Shown piece after piece: positions 51,901 through 60,693 of a stretch of DNA of 64,000 nucleotides. The stretch lies in assembly GCA_905221605.1 (NCBI GenBank), contig CAJNDS010002116.1, positions 394,241 through 458,240 on the forward strand, read 5' to 3'. The notes below the pieces were generated by a model. The model was not told the origin of the DNA. It made no database searches and was given only the letters and a program-made list of their open reading frames with translations. Both the position numbers and the translations under genes were made by a program. The stretch comes from Symbiodinium natans (Eukaryota; Sar; Dinophyceae; Suessiales; Symbiodiniaceae). Position 1 is the first letter of the stretch. The number at the start of each line of letters is the position of its first letter.

Positions 51901-54460
51901 ACCCCGCGCTGTGCACTGGTTCGAAAGTTCTTTGTGCCTTTTCCACCCAATGCAGGCCTTTAGAGGCAGCGCTGTTATCGTCCATGTAAGCCGTTAGTCT
52001 TATGAAGGAAGAAATGTCGTGCAGCGCCCAAATCAAGGGGTCTAAGGCGAGACAGAAAAGGACAACAGAAGTCGCCCTTCCCATAGCAAGGCCTTGGTGG
52101 ATGGAGATAGGCTCGAGTAAGAAACTTTGCACTTTATGCTGGGTGCGCCTCCCAAACATAAGGTGGATAACGTAGGCTTTGATCCAGGCAGGGGCAGCTC
52201 TTGCCGCTAAGCACTGTAGTACCCACCAGGGATTCACCCGTTCAAAGGCCTTGGCAAAGTCGGAAAGCATGACTGTGTACTGGGCATCCTTGAGCTCCAA
52301 GTAGTGTTGCATTTGGGCATAATTTGCCTGTGGTTCTTTGAAGTGATTAAGAAGAGCCTGGGCAGGATGTAGCGAGTCTTTGAAAGACTCAGCAAGGACA
52401 GCGTAGATTGCGGAGTCAATGATTCGATCACAAGTATCGGGCATGTCTAGTGGCCTGTAGTTGTCCGCGTACGCACCCTTGTCTGCTTTGGGAATGAAGA
52501 CTAAGGCCTGAAGCGGATGATCAGCTTGAGACAAGCACATCTCCCACATATGATCCCCAAGTAAGTTGGCAAAATAACTCGGATTTTGCCTATAGAAGGC
52601 ATAGGGCACACCATCAGGACCCGGGGAAGAATCCTTGGTGGTAATAATGGCCTTGAAGATGATGCTTTCATCTGGTAAGTCAGCCGGCACGAAGGGGGCC
52701 CTTTGCGCATATGGCTGTAGGAGTTGGTCCCACTGGTTATCGTATTGACAAGGGAAGTGGTGCCAAAAGGCTCTAGTTGCCCTTAGTGCAGCATCAAACT
52801 GACTCATAGATGTGATCAGCTGGCCATTTTCGCTTCTGACCTGTTGCGAATCGATGATTCGAGGGCAGATCTTCCTGAAGGCCTGCCACTTAATTTTAGA
52901 CTTATCAACCTGCAAATCTCTTTGAGCAACCAGGGAACGAAGACTTGGTGAGGGGGCAGTTTTCAGCTCTGCACCAAGGTGTAGCCGATTAAGCGCTTCT
53001 TGAAGCCAATGTCTCGGGAGCTCGGCTGAACCATTACCTGACGGCGTGAAAGGGGGTATGGTGATATGCCTGGCTAAAGATGTGACGGTGCTTGCGTTGA
53101 CACCGACAGTCGCACCAGTGCTCCTGTTCAAAAGGCGTACCAACTTCCTAATTAATGCAGCAATTGAGTTTCCAGCTTGGGCACGTAGGTTTGCATGCCA
53201 CAAGAAACATGTGGCTTTTTGTGCGACGAGCGCGTCAGAAGGGCAGAGTTTTTGACCTTTGTTCTGCTCTTCAATCAAGCGGGCTTTAGTGCAATTAATT
53301 AGTTTACGAAGAAGAAGGTGCGAAGGGCTAGTCTCCGCAGCCTCGATGCCAGGCAAGTCAGTAGTCGCAGGTGGAACAGAAAAAGCTGCAGCAGGAACTG
53401 TCCGAACAGGTATCGCCGGGACATCTTTGTCAAGCTTATGCTTCGGCCGAAACCGAATCTTTACCAAGTGATGTCCTCCAGTTACTTTTTTGTGCTTCCA
53501 TGAGACAGAACAGATCTTGGCGGACAAGTACAGCGAGCTGGAAATAAGGTAATGGTCAAGGTGGCTGCAGGTAGAGCCTTGCTCGAAAGTTGGCCCGTCA
53601 GACTTGCATTCAATCATGTCGCCTTGAGCAAGGAGATGTGCATACTCACCCTCCTTCTGCTGATTGACAGCATTGAAGTCCCCCCCAAGGACAACCACAT
53701 GAGTTGCATCCTTGACAAAAGCACTAAGTGCAGGGAAAAGCTTCCCCCATTGATCAGGGTGCCAATAAACCGACAGGAGCCAGTAGCAGACAGACCGAAA
53801 TCTGACCAGCACGGCAAGGGCAAAACCAGGCACAAGGTCGACAGTTTCTACTACTTTATAGTCCTGTGGCAAACAGACAGCGACTCCTCCAGAGTGTCCA
53901 GATTCCTTCCAAATAGCGAGAGAGGCAATCGTATTTATTCTGGCAGTTGCCTGTCTGAATCGGTGTAAACAGGCAGCATTCCATTTGGTTTCCTGCAAAA
54001 GCACTGGCGTTTGGTGAGCCAACGCACCAATGGTACGAAGCTTGGCAAGACCAATAGTGTCAAAGGTACACAGCGAGGTAACGTTCCAACTAACGACAGC
54101 CTGCAGCTTGCACGGCTCCTTAGGGATCGTGTCGAAGTAAGGAACAAGCCTGTCAGCTATGAGATTCAGTGCAAGTTCAAGCTCTTCTGTTGGGAGCTGA
54201 AGATTGATAGCAGCGATTAGGTGAAAAGGTCGGCTGTCATTGGCCATGAGAGCAAGCTTTAGCTCACGTGTTGTGGGATAGGTGAGTGGAAGGTTGTAGG
54301 CAAGGAGAATGCTGTTGAGGGATCTGACACGTGCGCGATGTCTACGACAAGCAACATAGGCATTGAGGTGATCAAGGAAGGTCGCAGACCTTGCCTTGAT
54401 CACCACGTTACGGATCGTCGTCATAAGGGCAAAGGGTCCCGATGGACCCCATAGAAGCAA
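48800..54460 (-). CDS. ORF2: endonuclease - reverse transcriptase - RNase H polyprotein
   Basis: Copies element RNA into DNA at a nicked target. Residues about 120-335 form an AP-like endonuclease: SWNVTSL, LLQETKW, LGGDFNAV, SHLDHYLIS, with a terminal GHHLVKI. The reverse transcriptase (about 600-850) shows SSPGPDGVPYAF, NYRPLDM, SDFAKAFERV (motif A), QGLAMGRA (motif B) and AYMDDN (motif C). Two Cys-rich segments follow: CRVC with CKLC (about 1313-1340), and CLLCG with H and C (about 1403-1418). RNase H (about 1635-1770) has all four acidic positions: AQFDGS, MFAEIC, LQGDC and NKVADHLAG. All 1886 codons are open, so the copy may be competent. The start lies 40 bp inside ORF1. Domain order fits a LINE-type non-LTR retrotransposon. 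The frame carries one GGGC-loop hairpin (50784). Confidence 0.93.
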   Translation of the reverse strand: MLLWGPSGPFALMTTIRNVVIKARSATFLDHLNAYVACRRHRARVRSLNSILLAYNLPLTYPTTRELKLALMANDSRPFHLIAAINLQLPTEELELALNLIADRLVPYFDTIPKEPCKLQAVVSWNVTSLCTFDTIGLAKLRTIGALAHQTPVLLQETKWNAACLHRFRQATARINTIASLAIWKESGHSGGVAVCLPQDYKVVETVDLVPGFALAVLVRFRSVCYWLLSVYWHPDQWGKLFPALSAFVKDATHVVVLGGDFNAVNQQKEGEYAHLLAQGDMIECKSDGPTFEQGSTCSHLDHYLISSSLYLSAKICSVSWKHKKVTGGHHLVKIRFRPKHKLDKDVPAIPVRTVPAAAFSVPPATTDLPGIEAAETSPSHLLLRKLINCTKARLIEEQNKGQKLCPSDALVAQKATCFLWHANLRAQAGNSIAALIRKLVRLLNRSTGATVGVNASTVTSLARHITIPPFTPSGNGSAELPRHWLQEALNRLHLGAELKTAPSPSLRSLVAQRDLQVDKSKIKWQAFRKICPRIIDSQQVRSENGQLITSMSQFDAALRATRAFWHHFPCQYDNQWDQLLQPYAQRAPFVPADLPDESIIFKAIITTKDSSPGPDGVPYAFYRQNPSYFANLLGDHMWEMCLSQADHPLQALVFIPKADKGAYADNYRPLDMPDTCDRIIDSAIYAVLAESFKDSLHPAQALLNHFKEPQANYAQMQHYLELKDAQYTVMLSDFAKAFERVNPWWVLQCLAARAAPAWIKAYVIHLMFGRRTQHKVQSFLLEPISIHQGLAMGRATSVVLFCLALDPLIWALHDISSFIRLTAYMDDNSAASKGLHWVEKAQRTFEPVHSAGLQVLRHQCFQAGFISLQVLPGDVRACIAQFGVAWIESKQLPPSNTLTIGGPSLHQALCLLLQQNIYSLDQAMRMSLTRLDVRHGLLSVSGSKCYVLFRDMLLCMCTQQQNFQALLACIIASPCKCKCKTSILTNKPFKTADILLLDKTPWGSKIIAETATMLGFILRGRMSKYEWEQATSIDEIHWVGQRKMSDVSLRMLILDKALCNMLRRNKQALSLTASMPARIQFHTAFIASCPLFCNSLYAFTKRHMLKALAIASSTILRRPWIQAKHMAGVFDFIKAPRAMDPEIGAISSKVGLLLRWRGKWALNVILHDLENAHAANLPFYHSLLVQARQAIQKSVSLGDSPIIEQFKSKCHDALSAALPRVSPHSGGRKLKQAQIALRAVLRNAACVQAQGYLRQKVANHAHERQLCAILLALNLPPKNVASDVTRCYALRWAIVEEADAYFVYRQYASRDEQCRVCLRKLTGKELRYDNGFGSMPVCKLCHLNQSCPDDLAHTISCMLPCCDVNQAPLLQCAAMPGAPARTITYRAAIPNEHQCTFIQSHCLLCGLGANTTEHWLTACVVTKASLFIVLVTLGYAGTASFDSLCHTALSKINVEGGIDKKFCAVLLAWIATIRRYTMEQQCTWHPGWCETPQRAKHISNIPKLASRLWNTIPRVLLPKALPAWWVDTERCKPCCNDGGLHIEVKHPLSALIKASAQGITVSPRNANIGDVLATLDAQHYLLAPMYQQTLGVPNVALWPKMCHCGYLHLKVTALRPIPAGAPLIVELKPVKDTHLVAQFDGSCHVQEGIGGAGGIVWSPGPVPVILETIAIPLQPCPDSMFAEICAADATLDKALSLAASNQIREVILQGDCINIVKHFAGALRLHREDLVRKLDNMWQKLTHTPITVHWSYVPRVGNKVADHLAGIAANSLRYEAPLHEDVFFDSGEGQPHMQINTECFPPILLPSKQWHLQAIQDLHSGAEIISLEAPPLWNPELLLRFCLYNRIKPPPSLIQRGQGWSSIEGHHCTHRVDIMPYGTGKRVKG
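50784..50799. repeat. GGGC-loop hairpin in ORF2
   Basis: GAGTGAGGGCTCACTC: 6-bp arms around GGGC. On the minus strand it encodes RVSPHS between the RT and RNase H domains. Confidence 0.8.
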
Positions 54461-57400
54461 TGGTAGACAGCAGGTTGCCGATCGTAGACATAAATGCGCA
54501 ATGCCTTTTCTTGGGTGGGAATTGTGGAGGGGATGCTGTTGTGGGTGACAGTCTGTTGATGCACCGTACCTTGCTTATATGTGGTGTAATGTGCGCCTCG
54601 TGCATCAATACCAATATACACAGCCTGTCGACACGGTAGAGCAAGCTTAGCAAAGCAAGAGAAGTCGCGCAAGACCTCGCCAAGCCAGGTTTCGTTAGAG
54701 TTGCAATCTGAAGCAAAGGCTTTACTGGTATGATTCTCAGCAAAGTATGGGGTTAAGAAGAGCGCAAAGAGTTCCCTTTGCCCAAGGTAAGGGGAACAGA
54801 GGATAGTATGGCCGTGCAGGTGTAAGGCAGCTTCGTTACCCTCAAATATCAGACAAGGCGTTGGTAGCTGGCTGTTCTCTTGGATTACTTTGTGAAGGAA
54901 GGTGCCAGGGCTGGCTCCTCTTCGTTCAATGTCAACGACCTCAAAGATCGATGCTTGGGTAAGCGCATGCACAGTATCACGAGCCTGGGAGGCATTGAGC
55001 ATTGCTAAGGCACATTGATCATCTTGTTCGACATATAGGAAAAAGTCGACTGGCGGAGACTTCTTGCCAGCGTTAGCATCTTTCAAGTGCTGCACATGGA
55101 GGGTATTTTGCTGTTCCTTTACAAGGAGGAATTGAGGGATGAACTCGTCTCTATACGCGACAAACTCAAGATGCAACGCTTTGAGGAAGCTGATCAGGCA
55201 CCACCCTTGTGCAGGGAAGTCAAGAAAGTGTAAGGCAAACTTGGCACCGAGATTCGCAGCAGTCTCTCTGCACAAATTGGCCATGACATTGCGTCTCGAT
55301 CCACACAAAAGCTTTAATTGAGGGTCAACAATTTGCAAGACACGCTGGATGGCCGATGGGATTCCTTTTTCTTGCAATAAGTCTTGCGTTTGATGGAATC
55401 GAGTTTCCGTCACAAAGGAAATTCCTCTAGGAATGCCGGACGCGCTCTCTCTAATGCCTTGGAATTTACCTTGGCCGGGGGTGTACTCCAGAACAACAGG
55501 TTTATTGACAGCTAAACCTTGTTTGAGCCAGCCAACCGCATTAAGTTCATCGCATGGAAAAGGCGCATGAAACTTATGCGAAAACTTGTCTTGTAGCTTA
55601 ACAGCTGTAGTAGCAGCAAGAACTTGTTGGCCATAGCTAGGCCAGTATTGGAGAAACTGTGAGAGGGGAAGCGGTTTCCAATGACTGTCGGGGTTTTCAT
55701 TCAGTAACTCTCGAAGGGATGTGTATTTGATCGCAGCTTTGAGAGCACCAGGGTAGAAGCAATTCCCAACAATGGAAGCAATACACATATCATTAATGTG
55801 TTCTTCCACATCTGCAAGCCAGATATCGAGCTCAGCATCTCTCAACATTTCCTTGTAGTGAGCAACCCTGAAAGGAGGAATGCCAGTATCACCTATAAGG
55901 AAGGCATTTTCTGCATGGAGAAGTTCGTAATTAGCTTCCGCAAAGCGATCCATTGCTGCAAGGCTTGGGATGTCCGCTTGAAGAGAAAGCTTCTGAACAT
56001 CTGTTACAAAGCGCAGGCCAATGGGTCCATCAGGAACAAATTTTTCCCATTGTAGATTTGGAACCCCATTGGAGGTATTAGCCGCTTGTGAGAATTGCCT
56101 CTGGAAAGCTTCAGCTCCGCCGAAGCTGGGTACATGGTAAAGAAGGGCAGAGGGGTGGTAAAAGTATGCAGCCAATCGGAGCCCTCTCTCGTGATCAAAG
56201 CGTTTGGGACGAAGCCAAGGCTTTAGCTTTTCGCCGGGGGGTTTTATTCCGCACATGTGTTCCGCAACAGGACGCCATCCTTGGAACCACGGTGTGGGGT
56301 GGTTGCTGAAGGTGCCAATTTGCCCATATCTAGTGAAGAATTTCCTTTTCCTTTCAACATGGCCGAATGTAGCTCCAGCAATGTGATGGCAGCAACAATC
56401 ACGTATTCCGAAGATCTGCTGAATGAAGTCCTGGTGGATGGGCTTCATAGACCCAGCATTTTCAAGGAAGATATGCACGCACTGAAGGATACTGGGTTCA
56501 ATGCGTTGGAATGCAAGCAAAATTGCGTATAAGACAAGCATGTGTTGCGAGCGGTCTCCCAGAAGTCCTAATCCACCTAAGCTGGACCCTGCAACCGTGA
56601 GATCTTGACAGGGGGAACCGGCGGGAATGATGATGGCTGTTTTTTGTGGATGAATCCTTCCCAGGAAAGACAAACATTCACGCAGCAATCGGTAATCCTC
56701 TTTAAGTAGAGTCCAAACGTCATCGATTGCGATCGATGGCACACGGTGCGAGTCAAGAGCCCATCTTTGGCTTTTGTCATAGTCATACTTATGGCATATG
56801 AGGGCGCGAAGGACGCTGTCACTTTCTGCACTTACAGCCGCAACTGGTTGTTGCTTGAGGCATTCAACGGTGACAGCACGTGATATTCCGCATCCATCAA
56901 AAAGCGATAAGATGATGTAACGTTCAACACCAAGTGCGACCTGTATGCAGTCTTCCGACGAGACAGCATTACTTTGATTGTTCCTGCTTCCAATTTTACC
57001 GTCTTTTCTCTTGGAGACAGGCTTGGCATTGTTAAGCTTATCGAGGCTTTTCTTGACTCTTCGCATCTGAGAATCAGAGCTCAAGCCAGACTTGGCTTTA
57101 AGGGGCTGGCTGCCCCTATCAGAGCCATTCTTCTCAGAGTTCAGCGCAGTTTGAACTTCATGTTGTTGCGGTCTCTGTTCCTCATCGGAATCAGTAGCAA
57201 TGGAGTGCACTTCAGGAAGAGATGCATTATCAAGTTGTGTCGCCAAAGCAGTACTAGGGTCGGGTTGGAGACTAACACTGGCTTGGTGTTCTGACTCCTC
57301 ATCGAATTTGCCCTTTTGGGCGAGAATAAATTCGGTACCGCTTTGGCATTCCTGTGCTTGTGGTAGAAGATGGGCACAGGGCGGATTAGGCAATCCAAAA

Positions 57401-60400
57401 TCATCCTCTGAGGTGATGGTCATATAAGTTGCAGAAGGGACAGGGCTGCCCCAGCTTGCAACCTTCGTTATCTTAGCTTGCTCAATAGTGTGTGCTTCAC
57501 TACTGATATGCTGTTCTGCGTTTTCGCTGGGATCAGCATGATGCCGGATAATCTCATTAAAAGAGTTAATGAGAGCAGTGGCGGGGTAAAGCTGATTGAC
57601 ACAAACACTTCTGATGAAGATGGCTTCGATGTAGTGCTCAGCCTTAATCAATTGTGCCCACAAGTTTTCTTTACGGACTCCATAGATTGAGTCATAAAGA
57701 AGAATTGAGTCTCCTGCTTGTTCTTTGGCATGGTGTAGCACTAAGTAGTGCTTAGCACTAGGATCATGCAGAACGAGTGCAACGACAATATATGCCTGTT
57801 GCATGACTGATACCGTACTGCCAAGAAAGCTTTGAATATCCGCCTCGCTTTTGCAGACTTGCGCAAAAGAGCTTTTCTGAGTCTTCTGTGTGAGAAGGCA
57901 GAAGAAAGACGGAAGTCTTTGAATGACAAGTTTGCACGTGTCATTGCGAGGGCTCAAGTTTTGCTGCATGCACGCAATCGCAAGGTCAGCAAGTTGACCT
58001 AGATCAGCGAGGATACTGATCTGATCAGAGGAGTCCTGTTCAGAATGCAACGGTAGAGCAAGAATGGGCTGCGGCTGCTGGCACATGGAGCACTTGCAAT
58101 GGATCTGGACAAGCATGGTGTATTGCTCCTTGGCCGGAATAGCCCAAATGGCCTTACTATACACCTCAGTAAAGCTCTGAAGCTCCAACGGTGTAGCACT
58201 TGCCAATTGAAGATAGGTCAGACCAAGTATGTGTGCAAGCTTTGCTCGAGCGGCCTCACGTATATTATATCCAACCGCAGCAAGGACAAGAGCTGCTTGT
58301 TTAGGAAAGGGGGCGTAATGCTGGCATTGCTCTTTGTTCCATTGAGCACACGAGATGACTCGATAGGCAGCAGCAACAGGGCAATAAAGGCCAGCAATGC
58401 GCCTTTGCACTTCTTCTTGAACGTTGGCCGGGACTTCCGCCTGAAACCTTAAGACAGTATTACGTCTTCTAGCAATCTCAACTTTTTCCTTGCTACTCTC
58501 AATATTTCTTTTGCCAGTCCCACCTTCTTGACTCAACTGTGCTGAGGCAGGATTTTCCGGTAACATGTTGGCAGCCGCATCATCACCTTTAACAGCAGGA
58601 GGCTTTCCATGGAGCAAAGTCGGGCACTGGGCAGTATCCGATTGCTCCATGGCAACCTTGCTTGACTTCCCATCCTGATGATTGGCACATCTGGCTTTGT
58701 TCGGCTTATTGGCTGCAGTAGCCTTAAGTCTATCATCAGTGCGGATGTTAAAAGCATAGATGACGCTAGCATTAATCCCTATCAACTTGATGATATCACA
58801 TGAGTGACATCGTGGCAGGAATAGAAGCGCGCCCTGATGTAGGGAGACGAGAACATTGTTCCTCGCAGAAGATCCCGGATGACAAGCGAGATGTTGGCCG
58901 TTCTTGAGAACTAGCGGGATTTCTAGTTCAGTCTTACCAGTAATGCGGACAAGCAAGTACTGGATAGATCCCAGTTCAGCAGTAAAGTCTTCATCCTCTT
59001 GGGAAGCCTTAGGAAGGTTTTCTGGCACTCTCCAACCTTGAAAGGCTTCATTTTGGCTGAGAAATGTCTGGACACTCTGCAGCTTCACTAGTTCGGGAAC
59101 ATCCTCACATTTACCAGTCATAACAACGTAAGGCGCCTGTCTGTCGATGATCAGGAAATGTGTTTCAAGGTCATCCTTGTGCCAAATTGTACTAGCAATT
59201 CGTTGCTTGGACAAGGGGTGATACTCATCCCTTGCTCTGACATGGATCAATCTTCCTTGCCCAATCTTATCGCTCCCAGAGTGGCAATTCAAAAAATGTT
59301 CTCTAGGGTTCTCGGAAATGTGATTAATGGGTTTGTTGCTCCATCTTGGGGCATCAACAACCTCTTGCAGCAATTGCACTTCAGTTCTTCCACAAGGAAG
59401 GTCGAAATATTGACATTGGGTGAGCGCATCGGCAGCGGCGACAGTAGCAGTTACATGGACAGCAGGTATGACAACATCAGTGCCAGCTAATACATGTACG
59501 ATTCCTCTGTATTGCACCGGAATTTTGATGTACTCGAGATCCTGAATAATGTCTTGCATGTCTCCGGTGCAATTGTGAAAGGTGATCTGTAGAGAGACCT
59601 CTGTAGAGTTGAAAGGTTGAGTCACCTTCCAAGCAAAGATTTCCTGTGAGTTCTTCACATTGCAAATGTGAAATCTTGCGGCATGCAACGCAAGGCTGTC
59701 AGGGATGGTAAGCTGCTTTTGCCGAAGACCCAGGATAGCCTTCTGAAGCTGATAGGGGTCCGCAAAGATTCTCAGATACTTTCCAGGAGCAGTGTGGAAC
59801 GCATTCATAAGCCTGTGCTGATTGAGAATGCAATGCACTTGAAAGGCTTCATCCTTAGTTCGGGCAGAGTTGATAGCATACGGAAGGTCAACGAAGTTGA
59901 CACTATTGCCCGGCATCCCTTCAAGAGGCGCAAAGCGATACCAGACCTGGAGCTCAATTTGTGATTTGCCTTCAGTTTGTTTGAGCACCTTATCATACAT
60001 CTCTTCAACCTTCAGCATAAGCGCTTGAAGTTGACTTACGCTGATCTTAGGCGCTCTGAGGCAAACAACACATCGATTCTCCTGATCAGTTAACGCAACG
60101 ATGGGCTGCTGCGGCTTCCTAATGTGAGCTAATCCAAAGTCTCGACTGAGGTGTTTAACTTCCTCGTCAAATATTCCAACAGTGCCAGCGATGATGACTT
60201 CAGTATTGGCGGCTTCTTGCTTCATGGAAGGCGTTATGGCAATGTAGTAGCAAGTGTGATGGACAGGGTAGCAGCTGGGAATGTAAGTGACCAAGTATAC
60301 AAGTTCCCGTTTGCCCTGCACTTCAATGGCACCAATAACCGTCAAGCTGTGGATTTGACGAAGGAAGTCTTCATCATAACTCCTGAAGAGTACACATGGG

Positions 60401-60693
60401 ATGTCTGATATGGAAAGTGAGCTGTGCAAATTACTCACGATCGTTATACTCGTCTGTTGTGTAAGACCCTTCCTTAGATTATGAAGGAAATTCTTACTAG
60501 GGTTGACGAGTAAGATAGATTGGAGCTCTGAGCCCTGCACTTGGCGCAATTCTTGCATAGTTTGTGTAGACACGATACATCCATCTCTAAGATACTCCAG
60601 CAAATGTGTTGATGGTGTTCTGGCAAAGAGAGCATCATACTCATTGAGATGACCCAACATAAAGTCGGCAAGACACTTGAAATGCGCTTCCAT
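54421..60693 (-). CDS. ORF1: giant protein with C5-cytosine DNA methyltransferase domain
   Basis: 2090 codons, fully open. Residues about 1255-1650 are a complete C5-cytosine methyltransferase: motif I LSLFDGCGISRA (SAM binding), motif II AAVSAESD, motif IV AGSPCQDLT with the catalytic Cys, motif VI FLENAGSM, motif VIII-like RKRKFFTRYG, and motif X VGNCFYPGAL. PCQD and ENAGSM resemble DNMT3-type enzymes. A basic linker with KRKDGK (about 1210-1245) precedes it. About 970-1005, HYLVLHH followed by ILLYDSIYG recalls the His/Asp strands of Ulp1-type peptidases, without a clear catalytic Cys. The first 950 and last 400 residues are unrecognised. The Met at 60693 is the first in the frame, about 0.76 kb after the leader. 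Probable role: methylating element DNA; retroelement DNMTs of this kind have shown CG de novo activity. Confidence 0.9.
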   Translation of the reverse strand: MEAHFKCLADFMLGHLNEYDALFARTPSTHLLEYLRDGCIVSTQTMQELRQVQGSELQSILLVNPSKNFLHNLRKGLTQQTSITIVSNLHSSLSISDIPCVLFRSYDEDFLRQIHSLTVIGAIEVQGKRELVYLVTYIPSCYPVHHTCYYIAITPSMKQEAANTEVIIAGTVGIFDEEVKHLSRDFGLAHIRKPQQPIVALTDQENRCVVCLRAPKISVSQLQALMLKVEEMYDKVLKQTEGKSQIELQVWYRFAPLEGMPGNSVNFVDLPYAINSARTKDEAFQVHCILNQHRLMNAFHTAPGKYLRIFADPYQLQKAILGLRQKQLTIPDSLALHAARFHICNVKNSQEIFAWKVTQPFNSTEVSLQITFHNCTGDMQDIIQDLEYIKIPVQYRGIVHVLAGTDVVIPAVHVTATVAAADALTQCQYFDLPCGRTEVQLLQEVVDAPRWSNKPINHISENPREHFLNCHSGSDKIGQGRLIHVRARDEYHPLSKQRIASTIWHKDDLETHFLIIDRQAPYVVMTGKCEDVPELVKLQSVQTFLSQNEAFQGWRVPENLPKASQEDEDFTAELGSIQYLLVRITGKTELEIPLVLKNGQHLACHPGSSARNNVLVSLHQGALLFLPRCHSCDIIKLIGINASVIYAFNIRTDDRLKATAANKPNKARCANHQDGKSSKVAMEQSDTAQCPTLLHGKPPAVKGDDAAANMLPENPASAQLSQEGGTGKRNIESSKEKVEIARRRNTVLRFQAEVPANVQEEVQRRIAGLYCPVAAAYRVISCAQWNKEQCQHYAPFPKQAALVLAAVGYNIREAARAKLAHILGLTYLQLASATPLELQSFTEVYSKAIWAIPAKEQYTMLVQIHCKCSMCQQPQPILALPLHSEQDSSDQISILADLGQLADLAIACMQQNLSPRNDTCKLVIQRLPSFFCLLTQKTQKSSFAQVCKSEADIQSFLGSTVSVMQQAYIVVALVLHDPSAKHYLVLHHAKEQAGDSILLYDSIYGVRKENLWAQLIKAEHYIEAIFIRSVCVNQLYPATALINSFNEIIRHHADPSENAEQHISSEAHTIEQAKITKVASWGSPVPSATYMTITSEDDFGLPNPPCAHLLPQAQECQSGTEFILAQKGKFDEESEHQASVSLQPDPSTALATQLDNASLPEVHSIATDSDEEQRPQQHEVQTALNSEKNGSDRGSQPLKAKSGLSSDSQMRRVKKSLDKLNNAKPVSKRKDGKIGSRNNQSNAVSSEDCIQVALGVERYIILSLFDGCGISRAVTVECLKQQPVAAVSAESDSVLRALICHKYDYDKSQRWALDSHRVPSIAIDDVWTLLKEDYRLLRECLSFLGRIHPQKTAIIIPAGSPCQDLTVAGSSLGGLGLLGDRSQHMLVLYAILLAFQRIEPSILQCVHIFLENAGSMKPIHQDFIQQIFGIRDCCCHHIAGATFGHVERKRKFFTRYGQIGTFSNHPTPWFQGWRPVAEHMCGIKPPGEKLKPWLRPKRFDHERGLRLAAYFYHPSALLYHVPSFGGAEAFQRQFSQAANTSNGVPNLQWEKFVPDGPIGLRFVTDVQKLSLQADIPSLAAMDRFAEANYELLHAENAFLIGDTGIPPFRVAHYKEMLRDAELDIWLADVEEHINDMCIASIVGNCFYPGALKAAIKYTSLRELLNENPDSHWKPLPLSQFLQYWPSYGQQVLAATTAVKLQDKFSHKFHAPFPCDELNAVGWLKQGLAVNKPVVLEYTPGQGKFQGIRESASGIPRGISFVTETRFHQTQDLLQEKGIPSAIQRVLQIVDPQLKLLCGSRRNVMANLCRETAANLGAKFALHFLDFPAQGWCLISFLKALHLEFVAYRDEFIPQFLLVKEQQNTLHVQHLKDANAGKKSPPVDFFLYVEQDDQCALAMLNASQARDTVHALTQASIFEVVDIERRGASPGTFLHKVIQENSQLPTPCLIFEGNEAALHLHGHTILCSPYLGQRELFALFLTPYFAENHTSKAFASDCNSNETWLGEVLRDFSCFAKLALPCRQAVYIGIDARGAHYTTYKQGTVHQQTVTHNSIPSTIPTQEKALRIYVYDRQPAVYHCFYGVHRDPLPL

